A program made the position numbers and the translations under genes. A stretch of 64,000 nucleotides of DNA from NCBI RefSeq assembly GCF_002160755.1, contig NZ_NFLE01000002.1, positions 1-64,000 on the forward strand. Reading direction: 5' to 3'. A model generated the notes under the pieces. That model was given only the letters and a program-made list of their open reading frames with translations, did no database searches and was not told the DNA's origin. The stretch comes from Lachnoclostridium sp. An14. Lineage in GTDB: Bacteria > Bacillota > Clostridia > Lachnospirales > Lachnospiraceae. Of the stretch, positions 59,759-64,000 are shown piece after piece (within the stretch, counting starts at the first letter, position 1; each line of letters begins with the position of its first letter).

Positions 59759-60631
59759 TCAGCTCCAGCTCAGAAACCCTTTTCCGATGATCTCACTGGA
59801 ATTGGTGATCTGGATAAACGCGCTGGGTTCAATTCTCTTAATGTAGTTTCTCAGTTTCACCGCCTGAGCCGATTTCATGGTGGTCATCACCACCTTCTTC
59901 TCCTGGTGGGTAAACGCGCCCTGGGCCTCGTAAACCGTAGCGCTGCGGTTCAAATCATTGATAATGAAGTCGCAGATCTCGTCCGCGTTGTCACAGACAA
60001 TGGTAAAGCATTTGCAGCGGTTCATGTTCTCGATCACCTGGTCGATCATCAGGGATTTGGCCAGCAGTCCCAGGCTGGAAAACAGGCCTGTGGACGGCCC
60101 AAACACAAAGAAGGACATCACCACCGCCGCCATATCCACCACCAGCAGCATGGTGCCGATGTGCAGGCTGGTGTGCTTTTTAAAGATCATGGCGATAATG
60201 TCCGTCCCGCCGCTGGAGGCCCCGATGTTAAACAGCACCGCCGATCCCATGGCCGGCAGGAAGATGGCAAACACCAGCTCCAAAAGGGGCTCCGTCGTCA
60301 GCGGCCCGGAAATGGGGAACAGCCGTTCCATCACCTCCAACCCGGCGCTCATCAGCAACGTAGCATAAACCGTCTTAAAACCGAATCCCGTTCCCAAAAA
60401 CAGGAATCCCAGCACCAAAAGTCCAATGTTCACAATGTTGGTAAACTGGGTCGCGGACCAGTGCGTCATGGCGCTCACCACCGACGCGAAACCGGTGACG
60501 CCACCAAAGGAAAAATTGTTGGGGAACTTAAAAAAATAGATACCCACCACCATCATCAAAATGCTGGCGGTAATGATGCCGTACTCCTTCGCCGTCCTCT
60601 GCCAGTCCACCACAGCTATCTGATTTTTCAT
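59759..60631 (-). CDS. YitT-family membrane protein (DUF161/DUF2179)
   Basis: The 290-residue protein has five to six membrane spans in two related blocks (GIITASILMMVVGIYFF; FSFGGVTGFASVVSAM; NIGASSGGTDIIAMIF) and a soluble C-terminal DUF2179 domain (about 205-290) with VVMTTMKSAQAVKLRNYIK and FIQITNSSEIIGKGF. The family is widespread in Firmicutes; transport or signalling roles have been suggested but not settled. Single gene. Confidence 0.92.
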   Translation of the reverse strand: MKNQIAVVDWQRTAKEYGIITASILMMVVGIYFFKFPNNFSFGGVTGFASVVSAMTHWSATQFTNIVNIGLLVLGFLFLGTGFGFKTVYATLLMSAGLEVMERLFPISGPLTTEPLLELVFAIFLPAMGSAVLFNIGASSGGTDIIAMIFKKHTSLHIGTMLLVVDMAAVVMSFFVFGPSTGLFSSLGLLAKSLMIDQVIENMNRCKCFTIVCDNADEICDFIINDLNRSATVYEAQGAFTHQEKKVVMTTMKSAQAVKLRNYIKRIEPSAFIQITNSSEIIGKGFLSWS

Positions 60632-60760
60632 AATCCTACTTCCTCTTTTTTATATGTAATTTTTACCACCCACCACTATACCGTTACCGCCCAACAAATT
60701 CAATCACAATTATCACTGGTCTCGCCACAATCATTTAGCTGTACTTCCCGTTCCAGGGAA

Positions 60761-60787
60761 CTCACACCGTTTCCCATCACGCAAAAA
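60761..60787 (-). repeat. Dispersed hairpin repeat, partial copy D
   Basis: On the minus strand TTTTTGCGTGATGGGAAACGG then GTGTGAG. This is the first part of the unit seen at 38869-38929 (21 of 22 first bases agree), ending before the GCCTTCGGC part. It starts at the T-run of the galT terminator. Confidence 0.55.
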
Positions 60788-60809
60788 GGAGATCCCTTCC
60801 AGGATCTCC
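60783..60809 (-). terminator. Terminator of galT
   Basis: GGAGATCC (60788-60795) pairs with GGATCTCC (60802-60809); on the minus strand TTTTT follows. Confidence 0.88.
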
Positions 60810-60875
60810 CTACCGCGCGGAAACCGGCCGCCTTCGCTTTCCGCGTCCATATTCCGCTATTATATATCATTTCTA

Positions 60876-62375
60876 TTATGATATGCTATTGATAAATCTC
60901 AAAAATGCAATCCGTCCTTCTTCCGTGCACTTGTAAACGCCAGCGTCCTCCAGCACTTTCTCAAACACCAGCCCCACTTCATGCTTTAATATATCAGAAA
61001 CATTATCTTTTGTGATGGAATCATACTTCTTTGTGAATTCATCCACCCAGTCAGCGTGTTTCCCCAGCAGCTCGTTTCCGCGGATCTCCGTTCCGTTCAC
61101 GATGGCATCGCCCAGCAGGTTCAGCTCCTCCTTCAGCCTGGACGGCAGCACCGCCAGTCCCATCACCTCGATCAGGCCGATATTCTCCTTTTTGATGTGA
61201 TGGAGCTCCTGATGGGGATGGTATACACCCAGAGGGAACTCCTCTGTGGTGATGTTGTTGCGCAGCACCAGATCCAGCTCGTACATATCGCCGTTCTTTC
61301 TGGCGATAGGGGTGATGGTGTTGTGGGGCTCTCCGTCCGTCTCCGCGAAGATAAACGCCTCCTCGTCCGTATAGCCTCTCCACGCCGCCAGAATCTTGTC
61401 CGCCAGCTCAATAAGCGGCTCCGTCTCCCTGCAGCGGGTACGGATCACCGACATGGGCCATTTCACGATCCCTGCCTCCACCTGCGGAAAGCCGGAAAAC
61501 TCCACCTTGCGCTCCATGGGCGCCTTCGCCATGGCAAAGGTATAGTGCCCGCCCTGGAAATGATCGTGGGTGAGAATGGAACCGCCTACGATGGGAAGAT
61601 CAGCGTTGGAACCCAGGAAATAGTGGGGGAACTGTTTGACAAAGTCGAACAGCTTGACAAACGTCGCCCGCTCAATCTTCATGGGTACGTGGCTGCCGTT
61701 AAACACAATGCAGTGCTCATTGTAGTACACGTAGGGGGAATACTGGAATCCCCACTGGTTCCCGCCTACGGTGACGGGGATGATGCGGTGGTTATTTCTG
61801 GCCGGATGGTTCGCCCGGCCCGCGTAGCCCTCATTCTCCATGCAAAGGAGGCACTTGGGGTAGCCGCTCTGTTTCATCAGCTTGGCCGCCGCGATGGCCT
61901 TCGGATCCTTCTCCGGTTTCGACAGGTTCACCGTGATGTCCAGCTCGCCGTACTCGGTCTGCGTGGTCCACTTCATATCCCGCTTGATGCGGTAGCGGCG
62001 GATATAGTCAGAATCCTGGCTCAGCTTGTAGTAGTAGTCCGTAGCCGCCTCCGGAGATTCCTCTCTGTAAAGTTTCCAGAACCGGCCGGCCACCTCGCTG
62101 GGGCGGGGCATCAGGCAGTTCATCAGCCTGGTGTCAAAAAGATCCCGGAACACCACGCTGTCCTCCTTTAAAACTCCTGTCTCATGGGCGTAGTCCAAAA
62201 GCTCCTTTAAAATCTCCTCCAGGCAGATGCCGCCGGACAGCTCTCCCGGCTCCTCATACTCGTCCATTCCCATCACTTCCAGGATCTGGTTCCTGGCGTA
62301 AACCGCGTCCCGTTCTCCAATCAGCCCTGTGTCCAGGCCATACTGCACCAGTTTCTTAATCGCTTCACAAACCAT
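60876..62375 (-). CDS. galT: UDP-glucose--hexose-1-phosphate uridylyltransferase (Gram-positive type)
   Basis: The 499-residue enzyme is of the long Firmicutes GalT family (PF01087/PF02744 variant). Visible parts include CLEEILKELLDYAHETGVL, MNCLMPRPSEVAGRFW, CLLCMENEGYAGRANHPARN and LTHDHFQGGHYTFAMA with the HxH active-site area (about 297-305). It exchanges UDP between glucose-1-P and galactose-1-P in the Leloir pathway. The ATG at 62375 with AGGAGG upstream is chosen over an ORF start at 62447, which overlaps the promoter. galK and galE are not in the window. Confidence 0.93.
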   Translation of the reverse strand: MVCEAIKKLVQYGLDTGLIGERDAVYARNQILEVMGMDEYEEPGELSGGICLEEILKELLDYAHETGVLKEDSVVFRDLFDTRLMNCLMPRPSEVAGRFWKLYREESPEAATDYYYKLSQDSDYIRRYRIKRDMKWTTQTEYGELDITVNLSKPEKDPKAIAAAKLMKQSGYPKCLLCMENEGYAGRANHPARNNHRIIPVTVGGNQWGFQYSPYVYYNEHCIVFNGSHVPMKIERATFVKLFDFVKQFPHYFLGSNADLPIVGGSILTHDHFQGGHYTFAMAKAPMERKVEFSGFPQVEAGIVKWPMSVIRTRCRETEPLIELADKILAAWRGYTDEEAFIFAETDGEPHNTITPIARKNGDMYELDLVLRNNITTEEFPLGVYHPHQELHHIKKENIGLIEVMGLAVLPSRLKEELNLLGDAIVNGTEIRGNELLGKHADWVDEFTKKYDSITKDNVSDILKHEVGLVFEKVLEDAGVYKCTEEGRIAFLRFINSIS

Positions 62376-62418
62376 ACGATACCTCCTGCTCCCCCGCATT
62401 TCCCGCGGCTTTCCTTTT

Positions 62419-62447
62419 ATTATAGAATTCCGGAAAGCGAAAGGCAA
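62419..62447 (-). promoter_or_regulatory. Promoter of galT
   Basis: On the minus strand TTGCCT (62447-62442), 17 bases, TATAAT (62424-62419). Confidence 0.75.
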
Positions 62448-62510
62448 TACAATATTCTTTTATTCCATAGAAAATTCGTAAGAATTCCGCCGCGCCGTTT
62501 CTCCTGACAT

Positions 62511-62565
62511 AAAAACACGGCAAAATACCGCTTAGTGAGCAAATTCCCACGCGGCATCCTGCCGT
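62511..62565 (-). terminator. Terminator of the TrkH gene
   Basis: ACGGCA (62517-62522) pairs with TGCCGT (62560-62565) and ACCGC (62527-62531) with GCGGC-type bases at 62551-62555; on the minus strand TTTTT (62515-62511) follows after GTG. Confidence 0.6.
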
Positions 62566-62587
62566 ATGTTTCCGTATAATTGAATGG

Positions 62588-64000
62588 TTAGAAAAATTCT
62601 TTTCCCGCCGCCTTCACCGGTTTTTTGCGGCGGATCTGTTTCCAGGTGCCGGGCGTCAAAAGCACGATGACCGGGAACAGCTCCAGCCTTCCCGCCAGCA
62701 TATCAAAGATCAGCACCGCCTTGGAGAGATCCGACAGCGTGGAATAGTTGGACATCGGTCCTACCACAGACATTCCGGGGCCGATGTTGTTTAAATTGGC
62801 CGCCACCGCGGAGAAGGAGGTCATAAAGTCGTAGTTGTCCAGGCTCAGCAGCAGCACCGACAGGAAAAAGATAATAAAATACATGATAATAAAGGCGTTC
62901 AGGGAGCGAAGCATATCGTGTCCCAGAGGCTTGTGCTCAAACTTCAGCACCTTCACGCTGCGGGGATGAACCACAGCGGCGATTTCCTTTTTCATCTCCT
63001 TGAAGGCCATCATCACTCTGGACACCTTCATTCCGCCGCCTGTACTGCCGGCGCAGGCCCCGATGAACATGAGCAGCAGCAGCACGCACTTGGAAAATTC
63101 CGGCCACTGGTCAAAATCCGCCGTGGCGTAGCCTGTGGTGGTAATCACCGAGGAAACCTGGAAAAATGCCTCGTGGAAGGTCCTTCCCAGGGACGGGAAC
63201 ATGGACCGGATATTGAACATAATCGCGATCACCGCCACTGCCACGATGGCCAGATAGCCCCGCAGCTCCTCACAGCGGAACACGTCCTTAAACCGCTTGT
63301 CCAGGATCAGGTAATAGACGTTAAAGTTTACGCCAAACAGCAGCATAAACACGGCAATCACCATTTGCTGGTAGGCGGTATAGTCCACCTGGCCGGAATT
63401 CCGGCAGGAGAAGCCGCCGGTGCCGGCGGCGCCAAAGCTCATGCAAATGCTGTCAAACAGCGGCATTTTCCCCAAAAGCAGCAGCAGGATCATCACCACC
63501 GTCATCACGAAATAGATGGTGTAGAGCAGCTTTGCCGTGGAACGGATCTTCGGCACCAGCTTGCCCACGGAAGGCCCCGGGCTCTCCGCCCTCATGATGT
63601 GCATATTGCAGTCCCCGGCCAACGGCAGGACGGCCAGAATAAACACCAGCACCCCCATGCCCCCGATCCAGTGGGAAAAGCTTCTCCACATCAGGGTCGC
63701 CTTGGACAATTCCTCCACCTGGGGCACAATGCTGGCCCCGGTGGTGGTAAAGCCGGACACGATCTCATACATGGCATCCACAAAGCTGGGGATCTCCCCG
63801 CTGATGAGAAAGGGCAGGCATCCGAACAGACTGAGCACGATCCAGCCCAGGGACACGGTCACAAAGCCCTCCTTGGCAAAAAACTCCCCGCTCTGCGGCT
63901 TTTTCCTGGAACAGATCCAGCCCAGAAGGCCGCAGAAGGCCGCCACTCCCAGGTAGCACCAGGCGATAGATTCCCGGTAAATCAAGGCTGTCCCCACCGG
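62588..64000 (-). CDS. trkH: TrkH-family potassium uptake protein, N-terminus outside window
   Basis: At least 469 residues of a TrkH/KtrB superfamily membrane protein. Filter-loop glycines occur in VSGFTTTGASIV, GAAGTGGFSCRN, VITTTGYATAD and LNNIGPGMSVVGP. The sequence GGMGVLVFILAVLPLAG and SCAGSTGGG-like GACAGSTGGGMKVSR are typical of TrkH. A GTG near 63997 could be read as a start but would remove the usual first membrane span, so the frame probably continues beyond 64000. This is a second K+ system beside KtrAB. Confidence 0.9.
   Translation of the reverse strand, partial: PVGTALIYRESIAWCYLGVAAFCGLLGWICSRKKPQSGEFFAKEGFVTVSLGWIVLSLFGCLPFLISGEIPSFVDAMYEIVSGFTTTGASIVPQVEELSKATLMWRSFSHWIGGMGVLVFILAVLPLAGDCNMHIMRAESPGPSVGKLVPKIRSTAKLLYTIYFVMTVVMILLLLLGKMPLFDSICMSFGAAGTGGFSCRNSGQVDYTAYQQMVIAVFMLLFGVNFNVYYLILDKRFKDVFRCEELRGYLAIVAVAVIAIMFNIRSMFPSLGRTFHEAFFQVSSVITTTGYATADFDQWPEFSKCVLLLLMFIGACAGSTGGGMKVSRVMMAFKEMKKEIAAVVHPRSVKVLKFEHKPLGHDMLRSLNAFIIMYFIIFFLSVLLLSLDNYDFMTSFSAVAANLNNIGPGMSVVGPMSNYSTLSDLSKAVLIFDMLAGRLELFPVIVLLTPGTWKQIRRKKPVKAAGKEFF

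Noticed and set aside
59225-60892. 555-codon rightward open frame
   Set aside because: It is antisense to yitT and out of frame with the EamA gene, has no ribosome site and reads as low-complexity His/Gln/Arg-rich protein, a GC-rich shadow frame.
61056-62171. 371-codon rightward open frame
   Set aside because: Antisense shadow of galT with no start signal and no family features.

Overview
The window looks like chromosomal DNA of a GC-rich gut-type Clostridia, most likely Lachnospiraceae. Supporting signs are strong AGGAGG ribosome sites, sigma-A promoters with 17-base spacers, ATP-type PEP carboxykinase, an FprA flavo-diiron protein, choline-binding-type cell-wall repeats, a MetH split from its activation domain, and Sel1 and YesM-type signalling proteins. 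I do not name a species. No tRNA, rRNA or CRISPR array was seen.

Layout. (1) 1-~4250 is the integrase end of a prophage or integrative element: a membrane/coiled-coil protein cut by the window edge, an excisionase-like protein, two divergent Cro/CI-type repressors with an operator region, an ImmA/IrrE protease, a secreted ComEC-like metallo-beta-lactamase protein and a tyrosine integrase. (2) 4.6-23 kb is chromosomal: a repeat-rich surface protein, LysR regulator plus pckA, a DUF6056-like membrane protein with a structured leader, FprA, a hybrid histidine kinase downstream of a 94-bp tandem repeat, a small alarmone synthetase, an operon of C-S lyase, permease and M20 amidohydrolase, and a divergent MerR-zinc ribbon-methyltransferase fusion. 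(3) 23.57-38.15 kb is a 14,578-bp island inserted inside an NMT1/ThiY-type substrate-binding lipoprotein gene. The two gene halves lie on the same strand at the two edges and rejoin in frame to 338 codons. The island carries a large serine recombinase at its right edge, an AfuABC/FbpABC-type transporter, an HptA/HptS/HptR-like (PgtCBA-like) sensory set, and an OmpR-type two-component system with a cell-wall repeat protein. (4) 39-46.5 kb holds a CofE-like ligase, a D,D-carboxypeptidase, a polysaccharide-deacetylase-like protein, a Sel1-repeat protein and an unknown small protein. (5) 58.3 down to 46.7 kb is a tight 11-gene leftward run: metF, MetH activation protein, metH, HAD phosphatase, znuA-C-B, ktrB-ktrA and two CobW GTPases. 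(6) 58.5-64 kb holds an EamA transporter, a YitT protein, galT and a TrkH cut by the window edge.

The main discovery is the island of region 3. Rebuilding the uninterrupted sites gives an attB and an attP whose inverted repeats, found separately, are both centred on the same position of a shared 7-bp core (CCGGCGG). The core keeps reading frame, so integration swaps C-termini. Integrated, the recombinase reads into the C-terminal 188 residues of the binding protein, and the binding protein takes the recombinase's 46-residue tail. Excision should restore both proteins. The cargo looks like a self-contained phosphosugar- or iron-type uptake module with its own sensor.

Other points are a family of hairpin repeats placed beside terminators, an orphan small-RNA candidate, a LexA-box promoter with no gene of its own, and a long operon joining zinc supply to zinc- and B12-dependent methionine synthesis.
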